NCBI RefSeq assembly: GCF_023145695.1
Contig: NZ_JAJHVV010000017.1
Span: 1 to 64,000 of the forward strand
Reading direction: 5' to 3'
Origin: Vibrio amylolyticus
GTDB taxonomy: Bacteria > Pseudomonadota > Gammaproteobacteria > Enterobacterales > Vibrionaceae
Length of the DNA stretch: 64,000 nucleotides
The notes beneath the pieces are model-generated. The model saw only the letters and a list, made by a program, of their open reading frames with translations. It did not search any database and was not told the origin of the DNA. Below are positions 27,723-37,229 of this stretch, in pieces. Position 1 is the stretch's first letter. Each line of letters begins with the position of its first letter. The position numbers and the translations under genes are program-made.

Positions 27723-28045
27723 AATTTATCAAATAATTTGAAAATTTCATCATTGCTCAAATCTTGCGCGCTTTTCTTAGCAATAACAACAAAATCTTTG
27801 TTAGGAAGTTGGTGTTGACTGTTACGAAAGCTTTCACGAGCGAGACGCTTAAAACGATTTCTTCCAACCGCAGTTTTGATTTGTTTTTTAGGTACAGCTA
27901 AACCAAGACGAGGATGGGAGAGAGAGTTATTACGAGCGATGATGGTAAAATGAGGCGAACCAGCACGATGAGCTTGCTGGAAGACTTTTTGGTAGTGTTC
28001 GGGAGTTAACAAACGTAACTCCCGACAGAAGGCTAGCTTATTCAA
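27689..28045 (-). CDS. rnpA: Ribonuclease P protein component
   Basis: RnpA binds the catalytic RNase P RNA and aids 5' processing of tRNA precursors. The 118-residue product has the conserved GRNRFKRLARESFR helix near residues 60-73. There is no ATG at the start. TTG at 28045 is chosen because NKLAFCRELRLLTPEH then aligns with E. coli VKLAFPRELRLLTPSQ. A TTG nine bases upstream is the alternative. Neither has a good ribosome-binding site, so coupling to rpmH, whose stop is 12 bases away, is likely. Confidence 0.93.
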   Translation of the reverse strand: MNKLAFCRELRLLTPEHYQKVFQQAHRAGSPHFTIIARNNSLSHPRLGLAVPKKQIKTAVGRNRFKRLARESFRNSQHQLPNKDFVVIAKKSAQDLSNDEIFKLFDKLWLRLSRPSRG

Positions 28046-28057
28046 AATAATCAAAGA

Positions 28058-28192
28058 TTACTTAGAAAGACGCTTACGGCCTTTAGCACGACGTGCATTG
28101 ATTGTAGCACGACCGTTCTTAGTCGCCATGCGTGCACGGAAGCCGTGAGTACGCTTGCGCTTTAGAACTGTAGGTTGAAAAGTGCGTTTCAT
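28058..28192 (-). CDS. rpmH: 50S ribosomal protein L34
   Basis: L34 is a 44-residue, very basic large-subunit protein. The translation begins MKRTFQPTVLKRKRTHGFRA and ends KGRKRLSK, the universal L34 pattern. It has a strong sigma-70 promoter upstream on the minus strand and starts the rpmH-rnpA-yidD-yidC run. Confidence 0.98.
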   Translation of the reverse strand: MKRTFQPTVLKRKRTHGFRARMATKNGRATINARRAKGRKRLSK

Positions 28193-28283
28193 TTTAAATA
28201 CCTTTACTGATCAGTAGTTTTAGGTTCTTAGTTAACCCGGCGTGGGCACAATGTATCTCTCTATAAGTAGAAAGAACGACCGA

Positions 28284-28334
28284 CGCCTCTCAACAAAGAG
28301 GCGGAATTGTAATCACTGTCACAAAAAGAGTCAA
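28284..28334 (-). promoter_or_regulatory. rpmH promoter with 5' leader hairpin
   Basis: On the minus strand, TTGACT (28334-28329) and TACAAT (28311-28306) are spaced by exactly 17 bases. Right at the expected transcript start lies a 7-bp hairpin (CGCCTCT / AGAGGCG, 28303-28284). It has no T-run, so it probably is a 5'-end structure and not a terminator. Confidence 0.82.
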
Positions 28335-28420
28335 TGATTGGGTTTAGCTAAATTCCGGTCGGGCGATTATACGTAGTGTAAATAAAATCTCAAGGATCTT
28401 TAGATCACTAGTGTAGATCT

Positions 28421-29158
28421 TTAATCAAGACCAACTTGATTAAGGAACTTTTTGAGTTGAGGATCTTGTGGATTATCAAAGATATCCTGTGGAGAACCTT
28501 GCTCAACAATATGTCCGTCTGCCATAAAGATCACTCTGTCGGCGACTTCTTTAGCAAACTGCATTTCATGTGTCACCACTAACATCGTCTGATGTTGAGT
28601 CGCTAACTTCTTCATTAGATTAAGAACTTCACCCACCCATTCAGGGTCTAGCGCTGATGTTGGCTCATCAAAGAGCAGCAGTTCTGGCTGTAGAGCCATG
28701 GCTCGACCAATGCCCACACGCTGCTGTTGCCCGCCAGAGAGCGCCGCTGGATAACTATCGCCTTTATCACCAAGACCGATGTCATCTAAAATTTGCTGAG
28801 CCTTAGCTAGAGCCTGATCTTTTTTCCAACCACGAACGGTGATTAACCCTTCAGCAATATTTTGTCTCGCTGTCATATGAGAAAACAGAGCATAATTTTG
28901 AAATACAAACCCTGTTTTTCTTCTCAGTGCTAAAACTTCAGCTTTCGTGTGTGACTGAGTGTCTACAGAGACGTCATCGATGGTGATTTGGCCTTGATCC
29001 GCATGCTCTAGAAAGTTTACACATCGAAGCAGCGTGGATTTACCCGTACCGCTTGAGCCGATGATCACGATAATCTCACCTTGTTGGATATCGATATCAA
29101 TCCCTTTTAGCACTTCTGTGTCACCAAAGTGTTTATGGATATTGTGTAATTTAATCAT
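28421..29158 (-). CDS. Polar amino-acid ABC transporter ATPase
   Basis: This ABC ATPase of the GlnQ/HisP/TcyN type powers the adjacent permease. The 245-residue product has Walker A GSSGTGKST (34-42), the signature LSGGQQQRVGIGRAM, Walker B LLLFDEPTSALD and the switch histidine in VVTHEM. Its start overlaps the permease stop by 4 bases. The three genes make a complete importer. Similarity to the E. coli cystine system (TcyJ-TcyL-TcyN) is the best guess for substrate class; it is not proven. Confidence 0.92.
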   Translation of the reverse strand: MIKLHNIHKHFGDTEVLKGIDIDIQQGEIIVIIGSSGTGKSTLLRCVNFLEHADQGQITIDDVSVDTQSHTKAEVLALRRKTGFVFQNYALFSHMTARQNIAEGLITVRGWKKDQALAKAQQILDDIGLGDKGDSYPAALSGGQQQRVGIGRAMALQPELLLFDEPTSALDPEWVGEVLNLMKKLATQHQTMLVVTHEMQFAKEVADRVIFMADGHIVEQGSPQDIFDNPQDPQLKKFLNQVGLD

Positions 29159-29826
29159 CGTTGGTAAGCCTTATTAAGCTTGGCCTCTGCCAAAATTTGA
29201 ATTCGAGTGAGTATTAATACAACGCCCCAGTAGATAAGTGCAACCGCGAGGAAGGCTTCAAAGAAGCGAAAACTAGATGATGCCTCCATCTGTGCCCTGG
29301 CCATGATTTCCGCCACGCCTAAAGTGAAAGCAAGAGACGTTGATTTGATCATATCGATGAAATAGTTCATCAGTGATGGCAACGCGATGCGTGTCGCTTG
29401 AGGAAGAATAATTCGGCGCATCGCTTGTGTCGATGTCATTCCAACCGACAAGCTTGCTTCCATTTGGCTACGGTCAATACCGATAATGGCTGCACGAATA
29501 CTTTCTGCCATATAAGCGGCAAAATGCAGCGTTAGTCCAATCACAGCAGCGCTAAATGCATCAAGCCCTATGAAAATAGGAAAAATCTGTGGCAGCCCGT
29601 AGTAAAGAAGAAACAGCTGAACTAAAAGAGGTGTACCACGGAAGAAGCTTATATAGAGCTGGCTGAGTTGATCGAGCACTGGCACCTTAAAGACGCGAAT
29701 ATTGGCCAATACAACTGCGAGAGCCAACGAGAAAACTAACCCCCATACGGCCATTTCCATTGTTGTACCCAAATACTTGAGCAGTATTGGAATAAGCTCA
29801 AGCATGTAATGAAAATCAAAACCCAT
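29155..29826 (-). CDS. Polar amino-acid ABC transporter permease
   Basis: This is a 223-residue inner-membrane permease of the HisM/GlnP family. FRGTPLLVQLFLLYYGLPQ and the EAA-type loop EASLSVGMTSTQAMRRIILPQA (cited as EASLSVGM and RRIILPQA) are typical. It resembles E. coli TcyL. Only one permease gene is present, so it probably works as a homodimer. The gene overlaps the ATPase gene and follows the binding-protein gene by 125 bases. Confidence 0.92.
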   Translation of the reverse strand: MGFDFHYMLELIPILLKYLGTTMEMAVWGLVFSLALAVVLANIRVFKVPVLDQLSQLYISFFRGTPLLVQLFLLYYGLPQIFPIFIGLDAFSAAVIGLTLHFAAYMAESIRAAIIGIDRSQMEASLSVGMTSTQAMRRIILPQATRIALPSLMNYFIDMIKSTSLAFTLGVAEIMARAQMEASSSFRFFEAFLAVALIYWGVVLILTRIQILAEAKLNKAYQR

Positions 29827-29951
29827 GAAGTCACCTTATATAGACGGTAGTGATAAAAACAGAGCTCATGTAAATCACATTTATGATGTTACAGAGACAA
29901 GAAAAGGCGGAACGCGATGTTCCACCTTTATAAAGAGTAAACAGTTAAGCG

Positions 29952-30698
29952 TTATTTAGTGATATCAGCGCCAAACCATTTTTGAGAAATTGTTGCTAAT
30001 GTGCCGTCTTCTCTCATGGACAGTAGAGCTTTGTTTACTTCAGCTTGAAGTTTTTGTCCTTGAGCGTTATCCACAAATGGCCACGCATTTTGAATTGTTT
30101 CAAACGGTTCACCTGCAAGTTGCAGAGGTAGACCTGTTTTCTTAATCAGTTCTAGAGCAGAAAGACGATCCATAACAAATGCGTCAGCACGACCTAGAGC
30201 CACATCGTGTTCGATGCCTGTATCGTAAGTTTTGATGGTGATTTTGTTGTCAGTATCGTAATTGCGCAGTAGCTGCTCAAAGTTAGAGCCTAGGTTAACG
30301 GCAACCGTCTTGCCTTCAAGATCGTCGATGCTTTGAATGGCATCATTGCCTTTACGAACGGTAATTTGTGCACCATCAACTACATATGGGTCAGCGAAGA
30401 GGTATTTTGCTTTACGTGCATCGGTCATCGTAATTTGGTTAGAGATCGTATCGATGCGACCTGTTTCTAAAAGACCGAATAAACCAGAAAAGTTTGCTGT
30501 TACGTATTCAACGTTGTAGTCATTACGCTTACCAATCTCATCCCAAAGATCCACTTCAAAGCCTTGAAGCTTATCTTGTTGAACAAAAGTGAATGGGAAA
30601 TAGCGTCCAGACATACCAACTTTTACGTCAGTTGCTGCTTGAACAGTGCTTGTTGATAGTGCAATAACGGCAATAGCAGCCTTAATCCAGTTTTTCAT
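29952..30698 (-). CDS. Amino-acid ABC transporter substrate-binding protein
   Basis: This is a periplasmic SBP_bac_3 protein of 248 residues. The signal peptide ends VQAA near residue 22. The mature part carries the amino-acid-binding pattern FEVDLWDEIGKR near residues 48-59 and TMTDARKAKYLFADPY near 88-103. It is the first gene of a leftward operon with permease and ATPase. The 30699-31065 region separates it from the divergent dnaA. Confidence 0.92.
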   Translation of the reverse strand: MKNWIKAAIAVIALSTSTVQAATDVKVGMSGRYFPFTFVQQDKLQGFEVDLWDEIGKRNDYNVEYVTANFSGLFGLLETGRIDTISNQITMTDARKAKYLFADPYVVDGAQITVRKGNDAIQSIDDLEGKTVAVNLGSNFEQLLRNYDTDNKITIKTYDTGIEHDVALGRADAFVMDRLSALELIKKTGLPLQLAGEPFETIQNAWPFVDNAQGQKLQAEVNKALLSMREDGTLATISQKWFGADITK

Positions 30699-31065
30699 AA
30701 TACAACTCCATATTTATGTAGGAGGAGATACTACTGGTAACGCTATCAGTTAGAGAAATAACTAAGTGCGATAAACTAGAGTAAAGTGGAATAAGTTAGT
30801 GATTGTATCCGTAGAATGATCATCCACTGAGAATTTAATTCACAGAGTTATCACCAACAAGTGGATCTCATTAATTCATCCACAATGTGGATCAAAATGT
30901 GGGTAATTAAAGGGCAAGATGTGTTGATCTAGCGGTTTTGAGCGTAAAAATTGTGAATAACTTCGATCTTATTCACTGGATCGTCGATCAATCGCTGGTG
31001 ATCTTGGTTATCAACAGGTAAAATTGTCAGTCTTTTCCGATTAATATCTCTCGAGTGGGGGCACC
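30699..31065. promoter_or_regulatory. dnaA control region with DnaA boxes and clustered GATC
   Basis: This gene-free 367-base stretch holds eight GATC sites between 30818 and 31003. DnaA-box-like 9-mers are TCATCCACA (30876-30884), TGTGAATAA (30952-30960), TTATTCACT (30969-30977) and TTATCAACA (31008-31016). It fits autoregulation of dnaA by DnaA and sequestration by SeqA, as known in E. coli. It also holds the promoter of the leftward ABC operon. Confidence 0.75.
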
Positions 31066-32472
31066 GTGTCATCTTCGCTTTGGTTGCAATGTCTGCAACA
31101 GCTTCAAGAAGAGCTACCATCTACAGAATTCAGCATGTGGGTTCGTCCGTTACAAGCGGAGCTCAATGATAATACGCTGACTTTGTTCGCCCCGAACCGG
31201 TTTGTACTTGATTGGGTACGCGATAAATACATCAACAGTATTAATCGTTTATTGCAAGAGTACTGTGGTAATGATATCCCCAATCTTCGTTTTGAAGTGG
31301 GTAGCCTACCTGTTGCTGCGCCAAAACCTGCGCCGACACGTACACCCGCCGATGTGGCAGCCATGTCTTCAGCACCCGCTCGAATGCAAGCTCGTAAACC
31401 CGTGCATAAAACCTGGGATGATGAACCAAGCACCTTGGTTGATATTAACCATCGCTCAAACGTCAATGTGAAACATAAGTTTAATAACTTTGTTGAGGGT
31501 AAATCGAACCAATTGGGTTTAGCGGCCGCTCGTCAGGTATCTGATAATCCAGGTTCTGCGTATAACCCTCTATTCTTATACGGCGGTACGGGTTTAGGTA
31601 AAACTCACTTACTGCATGCGGTAGGTAATGCCATTGTGGATAATAAACCAGACGCTAAAGTGGTTTACATGCACTCGGAACGCTTTGTACAAGACATGGT
31701 TAAGGCTTTGCAAAACAATGCGATTGAAGAGTTCAAACGTTACTACCGAAGTGTGGACGCGTTATTAATCGATGATATTCAATTCTTTGCTAATAAAGAG
31801 CGCTCTCAAGAAGAGTTCTTCCATACCTTCAATGCGTTGCTAGAAGGTAACCAACAGATCATTTTGACTTCTGACCGTTATCCAAAAGAGATCAACGGGG
31901 TAGAAGATCGTCTTAAATCTCGTTTTGGTTGGGGTCTAACGGTTGCGATCGAGCCGCCCGAGCTTGAAACGCGCGTTGCGATCTTGATGAAAAAAGCGGA
32001 AGACCATCAAATTCATCTTGCTGATGAAGTGGCGTTCTTTATTGCTAAGCGTTTGCGTTCTAATGTTCGTGAATTGGAAGGCGCACTAAACCGTGTTATT
32101 GCGAATGCGAACTTTACTGGTCGTCCAATTACCATTGATTTTGTTCGTGAAGCGTTGCGTGACCTGCTTGCTCTGCAAGAAAAACTGGTGACGATTGATA
32201 ATATTCAAAAGACCGTTGCGGAATACTACAAAATTAAAGTGGCCGATCTGTTATCAAAACGTCGCTCACGTTCTGTTGCGCGTCCACGTCAACTGGCGAT
32301 GGCATTAGCGAAAGAGCTAACCAACCACAGCTTGCCAGAGATTGGTGATGCCTTTGGTGGTCGAGACCATACGACCGTGCTGCACGCTTGTCGTAAGATT
32401 GCTCAGCTACGTGAAGAGAGTCATGATATAAAAGAAGACTACTCGAACCTAATTCGTACGCTTTCTTCGTAA
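31066..32472 (+). CDS. dnaA: Chromosomal replication initiator DnaA
   Basis: DnaA binds the DnaA boxes of oriC and opens the unwinding element. In the 468-residue product, domain I (1-80) is followed by a low-complexity linker. The AAA+ domain has Walker A GGTGLGKT (173-180) and Walker B LLIDDIQFF. Domain IV has the DNA-binding signature GGRDHTTVLHACRKI (431-445). The start is GTG at 31066, five bases after a GGGG block. It is first of dnaA-dnaN-recF-gyrB. Confidence 0.98.
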   Translation: MSSSLWLQCLQQLQEELPSTEFSMWVRPLQAELNDNTLTLFAPNRFVLDWVRDKYINSINRLLQEYCGNDIPNLRFEVGSLPVAAPKPAPTRTPADVAAMSSAPARMQARKPVHKTWDDEPSTLVDINHRSNVNVKHKFNNFVEGKSNQLGLAAARQVSDNPGSAYNPLFLYGGTGLGKTHLLHAVGNAIVDNKPDAKVVYMHSERFVQDMVKALQNNAIEEFKRYYRSVDALLIDDIQFFANKERSQEEFFHTFNALLEGNQQIILTSDRYPKEINGVEDRLKSRFGWGLTVAIEPPELETRVAILMKKAEDHQIHLADEVAFFIAKRLRSNVRELEGALNRVIANANFTGRPITIDFVREALRDLLALQEKLVTIDNIQKTVAEYYKIKVADLLSKRRSRSVARPRQLAMALAKELTNHSLPEIGDAFGGRDHTTVLHACRKIAQLREESHDIKEDYSNLIRTLSS

Positions 32473-32558
32473 TTGAACGCATTGCTGACTTCATTTGTTG
32501 TGATCGCCTGCTAATATAGCGGGTAATAGAAGAGTCAAACTACCGTTAAGAGCTAGAT

Positions 32559-33659
32559 ATGAAATTTACCATTGAACGTAGCCATCTGATTAAGCCACTT
32601 CAGCAAGTGTCTGGTGCACTAGGTGGACGTCCAACACTGCCTATTTTAGGTAACTTACTACTAAAAGTTGAAGATAACGTCTTATCGATGACGGCAACGG
32701 ATTTAGAAGTTGAGCTAATCAGTCGTGTGACATTAGAAGGTGACTTTGAAGCGGGCAGTATTACTGTACCTTCACGTAAATTTCTTGATATTTGTCGCGG
32801 CCTACCTGATAGCTCGGTAATCACCGTTGTGCTAGAAGCTGATCGAGTGCAAGTTCGCTCTGGTCGAAGCCGTTTCTCATTAGCGACATTGCCAGCGAAC
32901 GATTTCCCAAATATCGAAGATTGGCAAAGTGATGTTGAAGTCTCACTGACCCAAGCTGAATTAAAAGGCTTGATTGAGAAGACCCAATTTTCAATGGCGA
33001 ACCAAGATGTTCGTTATTACCTAAACGGTATGTTGTTTGAGATTGATGGTAATACGATTCGTTCGGTTGCTACTGACGGCCACCGTATGGCGGTTTCTCA
33101 AGTGACATTAACGGGTGAGTTTGAAACTCAGCAGATCATTGTTCCTCGTAAAGGCGTTCAAGAGCTGTCTAAGTTACTCGATGCACCAGAACAACCTGTC
33201 GTTCTGCAAATTGGAAGCTCTAACTTACGTGCAGAAGTGAACAACTTTGTCTTCACCTCTAAGCTTGTTGATGGTCGTTTCCCTGATTATCGTCGTGTAT
33301 TACCACAAAACACCAATAAAACGCTCACGACTGAGTGTGACGAGTTACGTCAGGCATTCTCACGTGCTGCGATTCTGTCGAATGAAAAATTCCGTGGTGT
33401 TCGCGTTAATCTCGCTAATAACGAGATGCGCATTACCGCTAATAACCCTGAGCAAGAAGAAGCAGAAGAGACACTCGATGTGGATTTTCAGGGTGAAGAT
33501 TTAGAAATTGGCTTTAACGTAAGTTATGTATTGGATGTACTTAATACGTTGCGCTGTGAAAAAGTGTTGATCTCAATGTCAGATGGTAACGCCAGTGCAT
33601 TGATTGAAAATGCTGAAGATGACAGTGCCATGTACGTGGTTATGCCGATTCGTCTATAG
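32559..33659 (+). CDS. dnaN: DNA polymerase III beta sliding clamp
   Basis: DnaN is the ring-shaped processivity clamp of the replicase. At 366 residues it is the same length as E. coli. The three-fold clamp domains are recognisable, with the start MKFTIERSHLIKPLQQVSGA and the C-terminal YVVMPIRL that forms part of the client-binding pocket. It is 86 bases after dnaA and 15 before recF. Confidence 0.98.
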   Translation: MKFTIERSHLIKPLQQVSGALGGRPTLPILGNLLLKVEDNVLSMTATDLEVELISRVTLEGDFEAGSITVPSRKFLDICRGLPDSSVITVVLEADRVQVRSGRSRFSLATLPANDFPNIEDWQSDVEVSLTQAELKGLIEKTQFSMANQDVRYYLNGMLFEIDGNTIRSVATDGHRMAVSQVTLTGEFETQQIIVPRKGVQELSKLLDAPEQPVVLQIGSSNLRAEVNNFVFTSKLVDGRFPDYRRVLPQNTNKTLTTECDELRQAFSRAAILSNEKFRGVRVNLANNEMRITANNPEQEEAEETLDVDFQGEDLEIGFNVSYVLDVLNTLRCEKVLISMSDGNASALIENAEDDSAMYVVMPIRL

Positions 33660-33674
33660 ATGAAAGCGCGCTAA

Positions 33675-34754
33675 ATGCCATTAAATCGTCTCATCATAAA
33701 ACAATTTAGAAATATTGAAGCCTGTGATATTGAACTATCAACAGGCTTTAACTTTCTTATTGGGCCTAACGGAAGTGGCAAAACCAGCGTCCTAGAAGCG
33801 ATTTATCTGCTTGGTCATGGTCGCTCGTTCAAAAGCTCCTTAACCGGTCGCATCATCACAAATGAGTGCGATGAACTGTTTGTTCACGGTCGTTTTTTGA
33901 ACTCGGATCAATTTGAGCTACCAATTGGCATTAATAAGCAGCGTGATGGCACAACAGAGGTTAAAATAAGCGGTCAATCTGGGCAAAAACTAGCACAGCT
34001 GGCACAGATTTTACCCCTGCAGTTAATTCATACTGAAGGGTTTGAACTGCTCACTGATGGGCCTAAACATCGCCGCTCATTTATTGATTGGGGTGTGTTC
34101 CACACCGAGCCTGCATTTTATGATGCATGGGGTCGTTTTAAGCGGCTCAATAAGCAGCGCAATGCACTGTTAAAAACAGCAACTTCCTATCGAGAACTCA
34201 GTTACTGGGATCAAGAGATGGCACGTTTAGCTGAAAATATTAACGCTTGGCGACAGCAGTATGTCGATGAGCTAAAAAATCATGCCGAGCAGATTTGCCA
34301 AGCTTTTCTGCCCGAGTTCGATATCAAGGTCAATTACTATCGTGGTTGGGAGAAATCCACACCGTACCAGAGCATTCTGGAAGATAACTTTGTCCGTGAT
34401 CAGGCACTTGGTTACACCTTTAGTGGGCCAAACAAAGCCGATTTAAAGATAAAAGTGAACGGAACCCCTGTTGAGGATGTTCTGTCGCGAGGTCAGTTAA
34501 AACTGATGGTTTGTGCGCTTAGAGTTGCACAGGGTCAGCATTTAACACAAAAGACCGGTAAGCAATGCATCTACTTAATTGATGACTTTGCCTCTGAATT
34601 AGATGGCCAACGTCGTAAGCGTCTAGCTGACTGCTTAAAAGAGACCAAGGCTCAAGTTTTTGTAAGCTCTATTACTGAAAGCCAAATTGCCGATATGCAT
34701 GACAATAACGGCAAGATGTTTCATGTGGAACATGGCACAATAGAGCAAGGATAA
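33675..34754 (+). CDS. recF: DNA repair and recombination protein RecF
   Basis: RecF is an SMC-like ATPase that with RecO and RecR loads RecA at single-strand gaps. The 359-residue product has Walker A GPNGSGKT (30-37), the ABC-type signature LSRGQLKLMVCAL and Walker B CIYLIDDFASELD. Length matches E. coli (357). Spacing of 15 and 18 bases to its neighbours suggests co-transcription with dnaN and gyrB. Confidence 0.97.
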   Translation: MPLNRLIIKQFRNIEACDIELSTGFNFLIGPNGSGKTSVLEAIYLLGHGRSFKSSLTGRIITNECDELFVHGRFLNSDQFELPIGINKQRDGTTEVKISGQSGQKLAQLAQILPLQLIHTEGFELLTDGPKHRRSFIDWGVFHTEPAFYDAWGRFKRLNKQRNALLKTATSYRELSYWDQEMARLAENINAWRQQYVDELKNHAEQICQAFLPEFDIKVNYYRGWEKSTPYQSILEDNFVRDQALGYTFSGPNKADLKIKVNGTPVEDVLSRGQLKLMVCALRVAQGQHLTQKTGKQCIYLIDDFASELDGQRRKRLADCLKETKAQVFVSSITESQIADMHDNNGKMFHVEHGTIEQG

Positions 34755-34772
34755 ATAGCGAGAGAGTAATTC

Positions 34773-37190
34773 ATGTCTGAAAATTACGATTCATCGAGTA
34801 TTAAGGTACTAAAGGGTCTGGATGCGGTACGTAAGCGTCCGGGTATGTACATCGGCGACACAGATGATGGCACCGGTCTACACCACATGGTTTTCGAGGT
34901 GGTGGATAACTCAATTGATGAAGCGTTAGCAGGTCACTGTAATGACATCATTGTGACTATTCATGAGGACAACTCTGTATCCGTACGCGATGACGGCCGT
35001 GGTATCCCAACGGAAATGCACCCAGAAGAGAAAGTCTCTGCTGCAGAAGTTATCATGACGGTTCTTCACGCTGGTGGTAAGTTTGATGACAACTCATACA
35101 AAGTATCTGGCGGTCTTCACGGTGTAGGTGTTTCAGTTGTAAACGCACTGTCTAAGCAAGTGACTCTAACTATCCACCGTGGTGGAGAAGTTCACGAGCA
35201 AACATATAGCCACGGTGAGCCTCAAGCACCACTCGCTGTGACAGGCAATACCGATAAAACCGGTACTGAAATCCGTTTCTGGCCAAGTGAAGAGACCTTC
35301 ACGAATATTGAATTCCATTACGATATTTTAGCAAAACGTCTGCGTGAACTTTCGTTCCTAAATTCTGGTGTATCTATCAAGCTGATTGATGAGCGTGAAG
35401 AAGACAAAATGGATCACTTCGAATACGAAGGCGGTATCCAAGCGTTTGTTGAGCATCTAAACACCAATAAAACGCCGATTATCCAGAAAATCTTCCACTT
35501 CGATCATGAGCGTGAGGACGGTATTACCGTTGAAGTTGCAATGCAGTGGAATGATGGTTACCAAGAGAACATCTACTGTTTTACCAACAACATCCCTCAG
35601 CGTGATGGTGGTGCTCACTTAGCCGGTTTCCGTGGTGCGCTAACTCGTACGCTAAACAGCTTTATGGATAAGGAAGGCTTCTCTAAGAAAGCGAAAACGT
35701 CAACATCAGGTGATGATGCACGTGAAGGCTTGACTGCCATCGTATCGGTGAAGGTGCCGGATCCTAAGTTCTCAAGCCAAACCAAAGATAAGTTGGTTTC
35801 ATCTGAAGTAAAATCAGCCGTTGAATCAACAATGGGTGAGAAACTGTCTGAGTTCCTAATTGAGAACCCAGGTGAAGCTAAGATTGTTTGTACCAAGATC
35901 ATTGATGCAGCACGTGCTCGTGATGCAGCGCGTAAAGCGCGTGAAATGACTCGTCGTAAAGGCGCGTTAGATTTAGCGGGTCTTCCAGGTAAACTTGCTG
36001 ACTGTCAGGAAAAAGATCCGGCACAATCTGAACTGTATATTGTGGAAGGAGACTCTGCTGGCGGCTCAGCCAAGCAGGGGCGTAACCGTAAGAACCAAGC
36101 GATCTTGCCACTAAAAGGTAAAATCCTAAACGTTGAGAAAGCACGTTTTGATAAAATGTTGTCTTCTCAAGAAGTTGCGACGCTAATTACTGCACTAGGC
36201 TGTGGTATTGGCCGTGACGAATACAACCCAGATAAACTGCGTTACCACAACATCATCATCATGACCGATGCCGATGTCGATGGTTCTCACATCCGTACAT
36301 TGCTTCTGACGTTCTTCTATCGTCAAATGCCAGAACTGATTGAACGTGGTTACATCTACATTGCTCAGCCACCACTTTACAAAGTGAAAAAAGGCAAGCA
36401 AGAGCAGTACATCAAAGATGAAGATGCAATGAGCCAATATCAAGTGTCTTTGGCACTTGATAATGCCTCACTGCACGTGAACTCTGAAGCACCGGCTTTC
36501 TCTGGTGAAGCACTAGAAAAACTGGTTCAGCAGTACAACTCTGGTATTAAGCTAGTGGATCGCATGAGCCGCCGTTACCCACGCTCTCTGATTCATGAGT
36601 TTATCTACACGCCACGTTTAACAGCAGAGCAGTGTCATGATGCTGCAGCCGTAGAGGCGTGGGGTAATCAGCTAGTTGAACAGCTTAACGCAAAAGAGGT
36701 GGGTGCTAGCCAGTACAGCCTTGAAGTTGAGCAGCACGCAGAACTAGGTCTAAATCTGCCTAAGATTGTTGTGCGTACTCATGGTGTGACCCATGAGCAT
36801 GTTCTTAGTATCGATCTGATTAACTCGAAGGAGTATGGAAAGTTAGCGTCGTTGTCTGAAGCGCTTTATGGTTTGATTGAAGAGGGTGCTTACATTAAGC
36901 GTGGTGAGCGTACGCTGCCAATCGACAGCTTCTCTGAAGCACTTGAATGGTTAATCAAAGAGTCTCGTCGTGGTCTAAGTCTACAGCGTTACAAAGGTCT
37001 AGGTGAGATGAACCCAGATCAGCTTTGGGAAACCACAATGGATCCTGAAACGCGTCGTATGATGCAAGTAACGATTGAAGATGCTGTGGGTGCTGACCTG
37101 TTGTTTACAACGCTAATGGGTGATCAAGTTGAGCCGCGCCGTAACTTCATTGAAGAGAATGCGCTTAAAGTAGCAAACCTAGACGTTTAG
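34773..37190 (+). CDS. gyrB: DNA gyrase subunit B
   Basis: GyrB is the ATPase subunit of gyrase, which supplies negative supercoils. In the 805-residue product, the GHKL ATP site shows DNSIDEALAGHC and GGLHGVGVSVVNAL. The TOPRIM domain shows EGDSAGGSAKQGRNRKNQA and DADVDGSHIRTLLLTFF. An insert of about 165 residues typical of gammaproteobacterial GyrB lies in the C-terminal half. It is the last gene of the dnaA cluster, with a terminator at 37315. Confidence 0.98.
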   Translation: MSENYDSSSIKVLKGLDAVRKRPGMYIGDTDDGTGLHHMVFEVVDNSIDEALAGHCNDIIVTIHEDNSVSVRDDGRGIPTEMHPEEKVSAAEVIMTVLHAGGKFDDNSYKVSGGLHGVGVSVVNALSKQVTLTIHRGGEVHEQTYSHGEPQAPLAVTGNTDKTGTEIRFWPSEETFTNIEFHYDILAKRLRELSFLNSGVSIKLIDEREEDKMDHFEYEGGIQAFVEHLNTNKTPIIQKIFHFDHEREDGITVEVAMQWNDGYQENIYCFTNNIPQRDGGAHLAGFRGALTRTLNSFMDKEGFSKKAKTSTSGDDAREGLTAIVSVKVPDPKFSSQTKDKLVSSEVKSAVESTMGEKLSEFLIENPGEAKIVCTKIIDAARARDAARKAREMTRRKGALDLAGLPGKLADCQEKDPAQSELYIVEGDSAGGSAKQGRNRKNQAILPLKGKILNVEKARFDKMLSSQEVATLITALGCGIGRDEYNPDKLRYHNIIIMTDADVDGSHIRTLLLTFFYRQMPELIERGYIYIAQPPLYKVKKGKQEQYIKDEDAMSQYQVSLALDNASLHVNSEAPAFSGEALEKLVQQYNSGIKLVDRMSRRYPRSLIHEFIYTPRLTAEQCHDAAAVEAWGNQLVEQLNAKEVGASQYSLEVEQHAELGLNLPKIVVRTHGVTHEHVLSIDLINSKEYGKLASLSEALYGLIEEGAYIKRGERTLPIDSFSEALEWLIKESRRGLSLQRYKGLGEMNPDQLWETTMDPETRRMMQVTIEDAVGADLLFTTLMGDQVEPRRNFIEENALKVANLDV

Positions 37191-37229
37191 AGTGTTTGAT
37201 ACTTCGCTCTTTCGCTCCATTTTTGTGTC

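Noticed and set aside
28284..28303. Hairpin upstream of rpmH as a terminator of the ABC operon
   Set aside because: No T-run on either strand and it sits at the rpmH transcript start, so it fits a 5' leader structure better.
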